The position numbers and the translations under genes were made by a program. From assembly GCA_037127255.1 (NCBI GenBank), contig JBANSL010000004.1, forward strand, positions 9,176,001 through 9,240,000: DNA of 64,000 bases, given 5' to 3'. Under the pieces are notes generated by a model. It had not been told where the DNA came from. It did not search any database and saw nothing but the letters and a program-made list of their open reading frames with translations. Source of the DNA: Persicaria tinctoria. Lineage: Eukaryota > Streptophyta > Magnoliopsida > Caryophyllales > Polygonaceae. Shown one piece after another: positions 38,367 to 50,000 of the stretch (the first letter of the stretch is position 1; each line of letters begins with the position of its first letter).

Positions 38367-39677
38367 AGTGGTTCCAGAGTGCACACTCCTTATAATGTAT
38401 CTTGTGCACGAATCTGGATCGTTGATGGGGAGAAAATAGATGGTTAAGATTAATTAGGATTTTTAATTTTTTTTTTAAATAGAAAGTGGGACCCTTGTGC
38501 AAAATTCACTCCACTATCCCCTAGGCCGGCGCGTGTTTCAACCCCTCCTCAATCTTCCTTTTCACTCCACTACTCCTAGGCTATCAGTGATTCATTTTTT
38601 TATTTTTTTATTTTCATTTACCATTTTGCCATTTTTTTTACATATCAATTACTATTATAGTACAGTAGATTGGTCCCAATTTTTATTTTTATTTTATTTT
38701 TAAGATTTGGATGACTTTGTAATTTTTTATTTTATTTTTTTCTCTTTTCCCATACACATATTTCAATTAATAAATTTTCAGATTTATCAATTTCAATTAA
38801 TAAATTTTCAGATTTATCAATTTTCAGTTACCTCGAAACTTCAAGGGGTGGGGGGTGGGGGAGAGAGGAGGCCGGAGGTGTCGGATGGAGTCGGCGGGAT
38901 GGTGCTCACCATGGATTCTCGCCGCTCAACCAACCTTGCCATGGCGGATCCGCACAAATTGCACAATCAACGATCTCGTTGGGCTAACAATTCCACAAGC
39001 GCCGTCTTCCAACAGTGGATAATCGTCGCCATGGCGGATCGTCGATCACCTTCGCCCAGCCATGGCGGATCGTCGATCCCCTTCGCCGTCTTCCAACAAT
39101 TCCGCACAATCAACGATCCCCTTCGACCAGCCATGGCGGATCCGCATAATCAGCAATCATCGCCATCTTTGCGATGCCTCGATCGTCGTCGCCGCCGCCG
39201 ATCACCTCTCCCAATCACCGCCGCCGATCGCATGGTTCAGATCTCGCCTGCGCCACCGATTGTTTCGACTTTCGACACTCTGCCTCCCAATCGCCGCCAC
39301 CGACCTTCACTTGCGCCTTCATCTTCGCACATGTCCATGGACGCCTTCCTCTTCGCCCCTGTCCATGGCCGCCTTCCTCTTCATTTTGTGCTTCCTCCAT
39401 GGATGTGAATGTCTTTGTTTCTCTCTCTATCGTTACTAGCAAACAATTTCAATTGCTGGGGAGCAAACAATTTCAATTGTTGAAACATATTAAATTATTA
39501 ATTGAACACACGCGCTGGCATACATAGTTTTTTGGTTTTTTTTAACGTGGGACCCACCATTTTAATTTAACAAATTAAAAAATCTCAATTAATCTTGGCC
39601 CTCCATCATCCCTCAATTAACGGTCTAGATCTGTGCACAAGATACACCCTAAGGGATGTGCACAATTTACCTATTCC
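38365..39677 (+). mobile_element. Inverted-repeat element with GC-rich cargo, flanked by (TA)n
   Basis: The left arm (GGAGTGGTTCCAGAGTGCAC, then TGTATCTTGTGCACGAATCT) is mirrored at the right end (39535-39677, with GATCTGTGCACAAGATACA and GGGATGTGCAC). Arms are about 140 bp and about 75% identical. (TA)n tracts lie on both sides (38333-38364 and 39678-39699). The centre (38850-39410) is GC-rich with repeated CATGGCGGATC words and open frames but no family I recognise, so it may be captured gene sequence. Confidence 0.6.
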
Positions 39678-39699
39678 ATATATATATATATATATATAC

Positions 39700-40491
39700 G
39701 TGTTTACAACAAAAATATGTATAAAATATTTTTTTTTATAATTTATAAATTAGTTGGAAAGAGATACGATACAAATTTGAAAATGATTTAATAAGGTAAA
39801 GTAGTAATAATACTCAAATACACCATCTAATATAATTTGAAATAAATATATAATTATTATCATTAGCATAGATCTAAAAAAGTAAAATATAAGCTCCCGT
39901 ACAAATATTAAAAAATCATAAGCACATGATTGTGTGAATAATTTTGAAGTTAAATATGTAGATATACATAACTTATTGATTATTTTTCATGAGAAAGATG
40001 GTTAGAAAGGTAGAGAAATTAATAGTGAAAATAAAGGTAAGATGGTAAAAAAAAGATCCTTAAAGGTAGAAAAGTGATCTAAAAAGCCTCATCCAAGATG
40101 TAAAATAAGCATTAGTAATGCTTGTGAGTCTTAAAATATTATTTATTTTTCGATAGTCATTTAAGATGTCTAAAATAATTAAATTATAAAATAACACTTA
40201 TTTGGCTCTAATTGATTTTTATAATTATTTTTTGAAATCGAATATTTACAAATTGATTATTACATTTTCGTTGTATTTAGACATTGTGGGGAATATTGCA
40301 ATCGGTTAAAAATGATAAATCAACAATTTCAATATCCAAGAATAAAATCAGCCAAGAATTGACGAATGTTCAATGTACGTAGACGATTAAAATAGATCAC
40401 AAATTGACATACAACATATCAAATTAAATAATATTTTAGTATAAAAATAGGAAACAAATATGTTTAAAATAGGAAACATATATTTTAAAAG
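39700..40491. other. AT-rich DNA
   Basis: No gene or clear repeat terminus. The phrase ATTGCAATCGG (about 40295) also begins units of the tandem array that follows, so this may be a diverged outer copy of that repeat. Confidence 0.45.
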
Positions 40492-40780
40492 GTGGGCGTG
40501 ACACGTCAGTAAAATGCTAGCAGAATTAGTAATATTAATAGATTAATAGATATATTGCAATCGGAAAAAAAAAAAATGGAAACATGTCTCAATATTTACG
40601 GCAATATAACCGAAAATAAAAAAAAAGGAATGGATTCAAATCATATTTAAAATAGGAAACAAATATTTTAAAATTTCCATAATAATATTGACCAATAAGA
40701 AAATCTCATTTGAATAAAAAATTCAACTTTAATTGTGGGCGTGACACGTCAGCAAAATGCTGGCAGAATTAGTAATATTA

Positions 40781-40811
<31 letters not shown>

Positions 40812-41040
40812 GATAGATATATTGCAATCGGAAAAAAAAAATGGAAACATGTCTCAATATTTACGGCAATATAACCGGAAAAAAAATGGATTCAAATCAT
40901 ATTTAAAATAGGAAATAAATATTTTAAAGTTTCCATAATAATATTGACCAATAAGAAAATCTTATTTGAATAAAAAATTCAACTTTAATTGTGGGCGTAA
41001 CACGTCAGCAAAATGCTAGCAGAATTAGTAATATTAATAG
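40492..41040 (+). repeat. Tandem repeat, unit about 243-256 bp
   Basis: GTGGGCGTGACACGTCAG recurs at 40492, 40735 and (one change) 40991. The DNA between the copies also matches: ATTGCAATCGG, GGAAACATGTCTCAATATTT and TTCCATAATAATATTGACCA. Each unit ends with GCAGAATTAGTAATATTAAT. A (GATA)n stretch (about 40783-40818) expands the junction between units. Read on the minus strand the unit starts TCTATTAATATTACT, compatible with a Helitron head, but this is unproven. Confidence 0.8.
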
Positions 41041-42543
41041 ATACTCCGATGTTAAATAATATTTTTAAAGAACTGAATTTTTGCCAAGTACTCGTGAGGT
41101 TAAAGTAAATTCACGTAAAAAAGTTTGACATATTTTGTCAGATGTCCTTGAAGTTTCTATTTTTTTTCACCAAATACTCCTAAAGTTTTCATTTTTTCGC
41201 CAAATACCCCTCTGTCGAATTTGTTAACGTTTTTTTTTATTGAAAATAAAAAGAAAAGAAAATATTATTTCATTATTATTTTTGTAAGTTATTATTTACA
41301 CAATATTATTTAATTATGGTAATTAAATTATCTAATACTACGTATTACGGAGTATTTAAATTTATCATAGTAGTTTTTTGTAAGGTATTATTTCATTATT
41401 ATTTTTGTAAGGTATTATTTGCACAATACCATTTCATATCACACTTTTTAACCAATGGAATTAATTCCCTTTTTGATAAAGTTAAAATTAATTATAAAAT
41501 ATTATTTCATTATGTATTAATTACACAATATCATTTCATGCTATTTGTTTAAACAATGAGATTAATTCAAAACTTTTTTATAAAAAAATAAATAGTTCCA
41601 AATATACGAATTCTTTTTTTTCCAAAGAAATTAATCTCTCTCTTTGTGGGTGTATAATGGAAAAATATTTTTTTATATAATAATCTTAATTTTTGGAATT
41701 TCACACAATCAACCCAATCTACATAAATTTTCAAATAATAAAAATTTTAAGCATTTTTTAACCAATGAGATTTATCTATTCTAATTGTTAAATGAGAAAT
41801 ATTTTTGCTTAGATGACATAATCATTTTAATTTCACAATTTCCTCCCAATCAACTGAATCTTGAAAAAAAAAATCAAACTAATGAAATTTGTACACGTTT
41901 CTTTAATCAATCTAGTTATATCTAAATATTAATTAATACACATTTTTTATCTAAATATTAATTAATGAATTTAATGTTGCATATAGCACCTGTGTTCGAT
42001 GCATATAGCAACATCCATTGAGAAATTGAGGATCATATTAAATTTAAGTGGGCTGATATAAAAAGGATTAAGCGGACCGATAGAAGTTAAGGAGTGTTGA
42101 AGGTTGTGCAACAAAAAAGTGTCATTGTGTCAATCAAGCTCAAGGGGGAAGTTCAAACACATGAAAAAGACAAACAAAACTAAACATCAATCGCCTGAAT
42201 AAGTCTCCTCTAATGGTCCCTCACCATTGCCATATATCTTTTGTTAGTGTAAAAAAAAATAGGTCCTACTTCCTCTACTGTGACTTGTGTCTCCCAATTA
42301 GTCAAAAAAGGGTTGTGTATATCCCGACACCTCATAATCTACTTCTGGACAGAGTACACTGGGTTGTTATTGTTAGTTAATTCATTATTTTTTTTACGAT
42401 TTTCTTTCCCAATAAAAGATGATTAGCCTATTCCATACTATAAAAACTCAACTCTTCCCCAAAATAGATCCTCAAAGACAAAGAAACTCTCAACCGCAGA
42501 AACCCTAAATCACTTCTCCACCACTACCAACCAGCTCACTTTG

Positions 42544-42544
<1 letters not shown>
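41041..42544. other. AT-rich intergenic DNA, possible orphan promoter near 42420-42540
   Basis: 41041-42280 is AT-rich without recognisable genes; 41090-41220 has MULE-end-like wording (repeated CCAAATACTCC/CCCC). At 42440-42540, TACTATAAAAACTCAACTC is followed by a leader-like sequence containing CGCAGAAACCCTAAATCACT, which looks like a promoter plus 5' UTR. Any gene behind it is missing; a LINE lies directly downstream. Confidence 0.4.
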
Positions 42545-42575
<31 letters not shown>

Positions 42576-43077
42576 ACCCAGTATCTCGCGTTTAGAGCAG
42601 GGTCTGGGGGGTCGAGATGGACGCACCCTTGCCCCGACTAGGTCGAGAGGGTGTTTCCGAGTGACCCGTGACCGGACATAAAAAAAAAGAGGAAAACCAC
42701 CCACAAGAAACTGGAAATTAGGATAGGGACAAAGATGGAAAGTAGGAAAGGATGCACGCAATGGAAAGTTGAGATAGAACGGAAGCAAAAGTGAGAAACT
42801 TTGCCCCTGACTAGCGTTCGTCAACTCGGATAGCACTCGTCCACTGAATCCTGTCGCGTGTCATCTCCTCCGAGACTCTCATATCAGTCAGATCATGTCT
42901 AATTGCTTCACCCCAACTATTATTTGGACGCCCTCTTCCTCGTCGAACTCTTTCGATAGCTAAGTTGACACACCTACGCACCGGCGCATTTGGATCTCTC
43001 CTCTGAACATGCCCATACCATCGGAAATTCAAGATCTTTTTAGCAGATCTACACCTCAAATCCAAATCAAACCACAC
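42545..43077 (-). mobile_element. RTE-type LINE, truncated 3' end
   Basis: Read on the minus strand, the frame from 43077 to 42811 encodes ILNFRWYGHVQRRDPNAPVR, then RGRGRPNNSWGEAIRHDL and DRIQWTSAIRV. This is the C-terminal tail of plant RTE-class LINE polyproteins (RWYGHVxRR and GRP.K.W.E). It is followed by a typical RTE 3' UTR with GTCGGGGCAAGGGTGCG and a (TTG)n tail (CAACAACAA on the plus strand, 42545-42575). The reverse transcriptase is missing, so this is a 5'-truncated dead copy. Confidence 0.8.
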
Positions 43078-43368
43078 GCAAAAAAAAAAACTTTAGCCGA
43101 AACTCTTCAAACACAAGCTTTAAAACACGAAATCTTCGGGAAAAAAGGGCGAATCAAAGAAGGATACTATCAGAGGCGGAGCTAGAGGGGGTCCTAGGGG
43201 GTTCCCCCTCATCTAACAAATTACTTAGGTGTATTCTCCTTATCGATAGCTTCATTTTGATATATAATACGCTCTAATCCGACATGTGAGTAAAAAGTTA
43301 TGAATGTTTGAAAATTGTAGGTGTATTAATCAATTTAATTTTATTTTAATAGACTATAGTAATATTTT
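43078..43368. other. Intergenic DNA with a possible hAT terminus
   Basis: CAGAGGCGGAGCTAGAGGGG at 43171 resembles the terminus of common plant hAT-type MITEs. No matching inverted end was found. Otherwise AT-rich, ending at the 9-bp target duplication of the following MULE (TAATATTTT, 43360-43368). Confidence 0.35.
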
Positions 43369-44104
43369 GGTTAAATTTGGTGAATATCCATTTTAGATGT
43401 GAAAATTAAGTAAATGTCCATTTTTTTTACATAATTAAGTAAATATCCATTTTTTCCAAAAATACCCCTCATTCCCCATCTCTAACCCTTCCTCCTTCCC
43501 CCTTTGACCATGTTTAATTTTAGGTTAAATTTGGTGAATAACCTAACCCTTCCTCCTTCCCTCTTTGACCATGTTTAATTTTAACATTGACTAGTTAATA
43601 TTGACCATTCCGGTCAACGCCTGCATTTGGTGACAGTTGAGTATATTTTTCTGGTGACTAATTGTGACAATTATTTTGGTGACAATTGATTTTTTGTGAC
43701 ATTTTATTTTTTCCTGTGACAGTTAGGGGAATATCTTTTCTAGTGACAATTGATTTTCTTTTCTTCTTGTGATAATTGTTGGTGACAAAAAAAATTTGGG
43801 TGACAATTGATTTTCTTCCGGTGACAGTTGTCGGTAACACTTTTCCTTGGTGACAAATGGGGGTAACCTACTAATATATGATTTTCCAAATGACAATTGT
43901 TGGTGACAACTATTAGTGAGGAGGTTGACGACAATATATTGTCACCATGATATTATAACCTTAAAAAAATTGTCATCATAACATTATACATCACCAAGAC
44001 ATTGTCACCAACTACAGAACATTGTTTTCATATTGTTTAATCAACCGTATTGTCACCAACTTATAAAAAACATTGTCACCAACCTCTTTTCCGTAAGCTA
44101 TTGT

Positions 44105-47026
44105 TGTAACGGCCCAGAATTATGATTTCCGGGTTACGTTTCAAGGGATAAAACCCCTTGTTCGGATCTTGCAATCCAGGTACGAGTCGAGGTTTCAAAC
44201 TCATTTTAAGATTAGTAGAAAGAGGGATTTCAAACCCAAAAACCTCGAAGGGCCGTTGGATACCCTTAACCTGTCCTAAGACTATGTCGTGAAATCCGAT
44301 TCAAACGAAAGTAAAACGAAAGCAAAGTTAAGATACAAATGCCACGGCAAAGCCGGGTCGAAACCAAATCATAAGTGAGTGATTAACATTTTACCAACTT
44401 AGAATGTTAGCCAGATTCTCCGATTCGCCAAAAAGAAACCCCGTCATATAGACATCGAGCACTCAAAATCTGCAGAAAATACCTTTAAAAGAAGAACGGG
44501 GAAAGGAGTCAGGTCGAGCCACTCATCCGGGACCGGCAGTCCTCGCTGAGGCTACATAGTATGTGCTATACCTAATAAAGATGCTCTAATGCAGTACGAA
44601 AGTTAAACACACTAGCATGCTCCTAGTTGTAATAATAAGCAGAAATACTGTAAAGGGCCCAAGACAATGCCAAAAGGCATATCCCCTGATCCGTGCCCAC
44701 TCTGGGCATATATGTCCGTACCTCGCTCCGAAGCAGCCCAGGTAGGACGCTCGGTCGGTGCCGCAGCCTATCAGTCCGTACCTCACTCCGAAGCAGCCCA
44801 AGTAGGACGCTCGGTCACCGCCGCAGCCAGATCATATATAAGACTCGACTGGGACCAAAACGATATGAAACACGAATGCCCCAATGACCCTAGCAACGAC
44901 TCTAAAGACTCAGATAACGGCCGTTCTCTTTTCAAACGCATAAAGTAAGCGGATGCTCAATCAATTAGTGCAACCTAAACATGATACTACATGGCATGCT
45001 TTTATGCATATGCAACACCTAACATAAAATGCAACAACAGGCATGAATGTCCAAGCTGAGTAAGCCCCCTAGGGAACTTACCTGAAGATGCAGAACAGCA
45101 AAATAACGCAAGCAAGGGCCCAAATGCAAGTCCACGCAATACACACCTATCATCAAGCCATTTTCATAAGCTACCGATCCATCATTTATACACACAACTC
45201 CACGTTCTCAACATGTTCAAAATCAACCGATAGTAAAACCATTTTCCAAAACCTTTCCGATAAGATCAGCCAAAACCATTTTCTTCCAAACAAAACCATC
45301 GATAAAATCGTACCAACCATGTTTTCCGAAATCAATTATTAAAACGATCCCGACATGTTTATGTATCAATAACAATAAATCATATCATCAAATTTCCAAA
45401 ATCACAAAATAAAACACCACAAAATACATGTTCCAAATACTATTACTGTTAAAATATTTCGATAGAAATAATAATTCTCAAAAATATAATCATCATAAAA
45501 TTAGGATAATAATGTAATAATAATAATCTGTCAAAAGTTACTATCATATGCGTATGAACACATACATTATATAATAAATATGTATAAGCTAAGGTGAGAG
45601 CATAACAACAACAATAATACTCCAATAACCCACCAGATGCAAAGGCCCACTCCCAAATCCGGACTCAGCCCACCCGAGAGCCTAATTGGAAAGAAAGAAG
45701 GAACCGGATCTCAACAAGCTAAATGATATAACCCGGATGAGGGGTATCCGGATCCGGCCCAACAATTTGGCCCAAGGAAGAGACGCTGGTCATCTCCCTC
45801 CTCTGAACGAGCAGAGCTCTGGTCTGGCGACGGGAACGGAAGAGAAGAGGAGGAAGAAAAGAAGGAAACCTGGGCACCTGTCGGCGGATTCTCGCTCTCA
45901 CCGGACCACTCCCGCTCCCCCCAAACACTGCTACTCGGAAAGACCCACAACCCAAGGAACAAGAAGGAGGAAGAAGAAGAGGAATTACCGTGGCAACGTT
46001 CTCCGGCTCCGACAGCTCCAAAGGCGAATCCGGCGGCGATTGGCGGAGGAAGAGCTTCGCTTGAGTACAGGAAGGGACAAGGGACAATCAAAAACTGATT
46101 TTGGTGGAACTTGAACCGAATCGAACAAAAGAAACGAAAATCGACCTTGAGACGAAACAGGGGTGCGCTAGGAGCTGGTGGCGGTGTTGGGGGCGCCGAG
46201 GATGCTGCTGCTGCCCCCTGAGCGACGGCGAGGGTGGTGCTGGAGCCTCTGCTGGCCCCTGGACACAAGGAAGAAGAGAGCTGGGATGGTTCGGTGGTGG
46301 TTCGCTCGTAGTGGACAGGCTTCTTCTCCTCACGGCAATCAGGCAACCCAGGGTGCTTGCTCTCGGCTCCGGTAGCGACGACGAGGAGGAGAATGGAGAG
46401 GCTGCTGGTGGCAGAGCAACGAGGACGTCGGCGAAGGGAATGTGAATGAATGGAGAGGAGGTGATGGTGTTCTTCACGGGGACGAATTGCAGAAAAGGTA
46501 AGGCAGGGAGGTTTGGATTTCTCTGATTTTGCTGGCTAATTGGCAGAGAAAGGGGAAAGTATTGTGGGTTTGTTGGTGGATGGATGAGCAGAAATGTGGC
46601 TTTGTAGAGGAATAGGCACAAAATGACAATTGTGCAGCTGTACAATTTTGGCTAGGCAAGAAGGGGAATCTCCTCCCAACGAGAGAGAGAGAGAGAAAAG
46701 TGAAAAGAAAAAGAATATGTAGGTGGTCCCAAACCTAAAACACAAAGAAAACATACCCGACATTCAAATTTGAACCCGCTAATCCCGACTCTATCAAAAT
46801 CTAAATCGAACTTGTAAATCATTACCAAAATTAAGTTAATTTATCAAGATTTGCAACACGGAAGCGGAATTAAATTCCGTCAAAATCAAAATTCTAAAAC
46901 GATGCCGGAAGGGTTTTAAAATCAACACTTGGTGTTCGAGAACGGGTTTTTATCCCACTTTTACGAATCGGATAAAATAATAATATATATAATTAAAATA
47001 ATATAAAAATATATTCGGCCTTTACA
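44105..47026 (-). repeat. LTR (3' LTR of the minus-strand element)
   Basis: Plus-strand ends are TGTAACGGCC and GGCCTTTACA, so the minus strand reads TGTAAAGG...CCGTTACA. It contains a GC-rich segment (45690-46450) with open frames on both strands that lack family resemblance. It also contains a 60-bp tandem duplication (44714-44833). The other copy is at 52047-54968. These frames are duplicated only because the LTR is duplicated. Confidence 0.92.
44714..44833 (+). repeat. 60-bp tandem duplication within the LTR
   Basis: Two units starting GTCCGTACCTC at 44714 and 44774, each with GAAGCAGCCCA and TAGGACGCTCGGTC, differing at several bases. The same pair recurs at 52656-52775 in the other LTR. 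The unit is not evident in the solo LTR at 6722-9682. Confidence 0.8.
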
Positions 47027-50000
47027 TTCATCCACCTCTAAAAACAAGTCTCGTCCCCGAGACTAGAATCATTCTAAAGCCAAGTGAAGGAAGGGAAAAT
47101 CGGTGAGTCTGAAGATCACGCCATAGACCCCGTAAGAACCTCATAAGTGCACTTATAAGACCCTTACGGTATCTTCGTCATGACCATGATATCCCCAATA
47201 GGTCGTAATAAGTATGTGATATGGGCCCTTATCACATTCTTATCTCGACTTCTCGGTTATATCATAACTCAAAAGCATCCTAACGAAAATCCAATTCTGA
47301 AAGTTCAATAAAGTGTTGTAATAAGAAGGTTGAACTTGAAATCCCTGAAATTCTCGATAGTGTTTATCCATTTAAAATTCAAGCTAGCCCTTTTTAAAAC
47401 CGTTCAAAATCTTCAAATCCAACTTCCAGACAAGCAATTTCAGATCACGTGAGGTGGAATCATCCACCTCTAAGGGCTAATCCCATATTCTCTTCCTAGT
47501 TTCCAGAATCAAATCAATCTATCAGTCTCCATTCAAGCAAGATTCACAAGCCATAAGCAATGCATATCCACATAACCAATCGATCCTCAACGAGTACATC
47601 ATACGACAAGTCTCAACATATGCCAACACAGTGCCACAAGGTCACATCAAAATCTCTACATCCTACTATAGGTCATAATATGCATCTCAACCACATAACA
47701 AAATCATAATAACGTCTCGACATCACATCGGAAGTCATAAAAGTATCACCTCATCATAGAGTCACGAACCAAAACTCATTGTCAACACAACAAAATCATG
47801 CCATTAAGATTCAGCGAAAGGGGAGGTCAAGCAACATATCAATCATCGAATGTCAGCATACTCACCAGACGTCATCTTAACTCATCACAACGCCATGTAG
47901 CGATCATTAAGAAATCTGGTATCATTACCTCATATATACAAATCATATTCATCATTTAATATATCCATAATCATACTTAACGATCATATAACATGCTCTC
48001 ACATAATAACACATCATTATCTCATAGTTCATACTCATCATTACTTCATATATCATATCACAACACGTCCTAACATGCTTCTAAACCAATATAACAGGAT
48101 ATCAAAGTATTAATACATCATGGTAACAGTTGTCACTACCAACTAGATTTTAATATTGCACATCAACATGTAATTCCATATCAGGTTCATCATGGTCGTT
48201 ATCTAACATCATGCCAGCAGATATAAATAAATCACAAAAGTCAAGAAAATTCCTCACATCATACCAATCAAAATAAAACACAATCCCCACTCACTCATCT
48301 ACACTCTCAAGCCAGATTAATCCTCTCCTAGACTCAATAACACTAACTCCGACAAAATCCCCTGAAGAAATCTCAATTCATTTCGATACTCCAATCTCAC
48401 CCCTCATTCCATCAAGCACTCTCACACACCATCCACCTCTAAGAATCCAACTCCTATTCCTAACTTCACACCCGAGAACCCTCTCATACTATATCCTCAA
48501 TACTCTCGAAAGTCATTCCCCACACTTCATATACTACTCAAGACATCACAAGCATCGTACCCTGCTAACCACATGGATCCCTCTCTCGCGTCTTACCGCG
48601 TAATACCATCGATCATCCTAACTGCCTAGAAGTCTTTTACCGCTCGTCAGAACCACCAACATTGCCTCTCATAAATCTCAAAGCTCACTCAGTCTTATCT
48701 AAGCCAACAATCCTCACATCAACTCTACTCCACACCATCCTCGAACATCCCAATGACTCAAACCCTTTCACTGCCCTCCGCCCAATCGACAAGAGAATCT
48801 CACCCACATATAAAAAGGAAAGCAGTTATAAAAATTATAACACCTAAGGCATGCATCGTTTTAGCTAGCATTTATAATAGCATCGTTAATACATCCTCAA
48901 CATTACAATCTTATCAAGAAGTCTCAATTTACCATCATGCTCAATAATCATTGCAAACATCATATATGAACGTAATCAAGTCAAGCTACCATGTTGCAAT
49001 ATAACCTTGTCAGATACAATTCAGATCTCTTAGCATATGTAGTTCACATTTTACAAGCAAAGGAATTTAGATCATGCTTAACAACTTAGAGTAGCAACAC
49101 GTCAAGACATCAGGGTACATTAGATCTATAAGGCATCACATCATGTCATTATAGACGACAGGCAATCAGGCAACAATCATCATCAAGTCAGCACATCAAC
49201 GCGTAAATCTCATCGTCAAGTTAGTGCAATATCATTGTCACAAGTTCAAAAGGGTTAGCAATTCAAACGGTGAACACTCTCGCTTGCAAGTCATATCTTA
49301 CTCAGTAACCGTAATTCTCGATGCGCGCCCGTTCCGTCGACATCATTGATCCTGAGGCCCGTGAGTTATGGGCCCACGCTTCCGCCACACAGCTCTATTG
49401 CTATCCAACTTCCTTTCTCTTTCCCATGCGGTCGCTATCGCGGGTGAGTCCAAGTTAGCGAAGATAGGGGAGTGACAAGAGTGAACACCCGATGTTCCTT
49501 TCGGAAACAACCACGAATAAAGCTATGGATGACAAAGCTAGGGACTAGGCTCTGACCCGAGAATAACAACAATGCCCTTATGGAAGTCTATTAGGTTATA
49601 ATCGCGACAAGTAACAAGAATTCACCATGGAGCATATCAATTTCACTAACCCACACTAACATGTACCTATCTCAAGGGAAAAGAACATGCGTATTCATTC
49701 CAAAAGACACAATCAAGTCCTACACGGATGCATGTGATATAACTAGTAGTATGTGATTCCATGGAACAGGTATGCTCAGCAACTTTAAACAGGATACGTG
49801 GGATTTATTGAACATCACAATTATCACATATATGAACAATGTACGAGCTTGGTGTATGCACCATACGAGAACATATAATAGCAACATAGTAACTACCTCA
49901 TCTAACACAATAATCATATAATAGGTCAATCATGGCACGTGATCATATGACGAGATACATTTAGAAATCATGAGTCCCACACGATACTAGCAATACATGA

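Noticed and set aside
45686..46645. Frames of 114-211 codons repeated at 53628-54587
   Set aside because: They are LTR sequence; they occur twice only because the LTR does, and overlapping frames on both strands show low-complexity translations.
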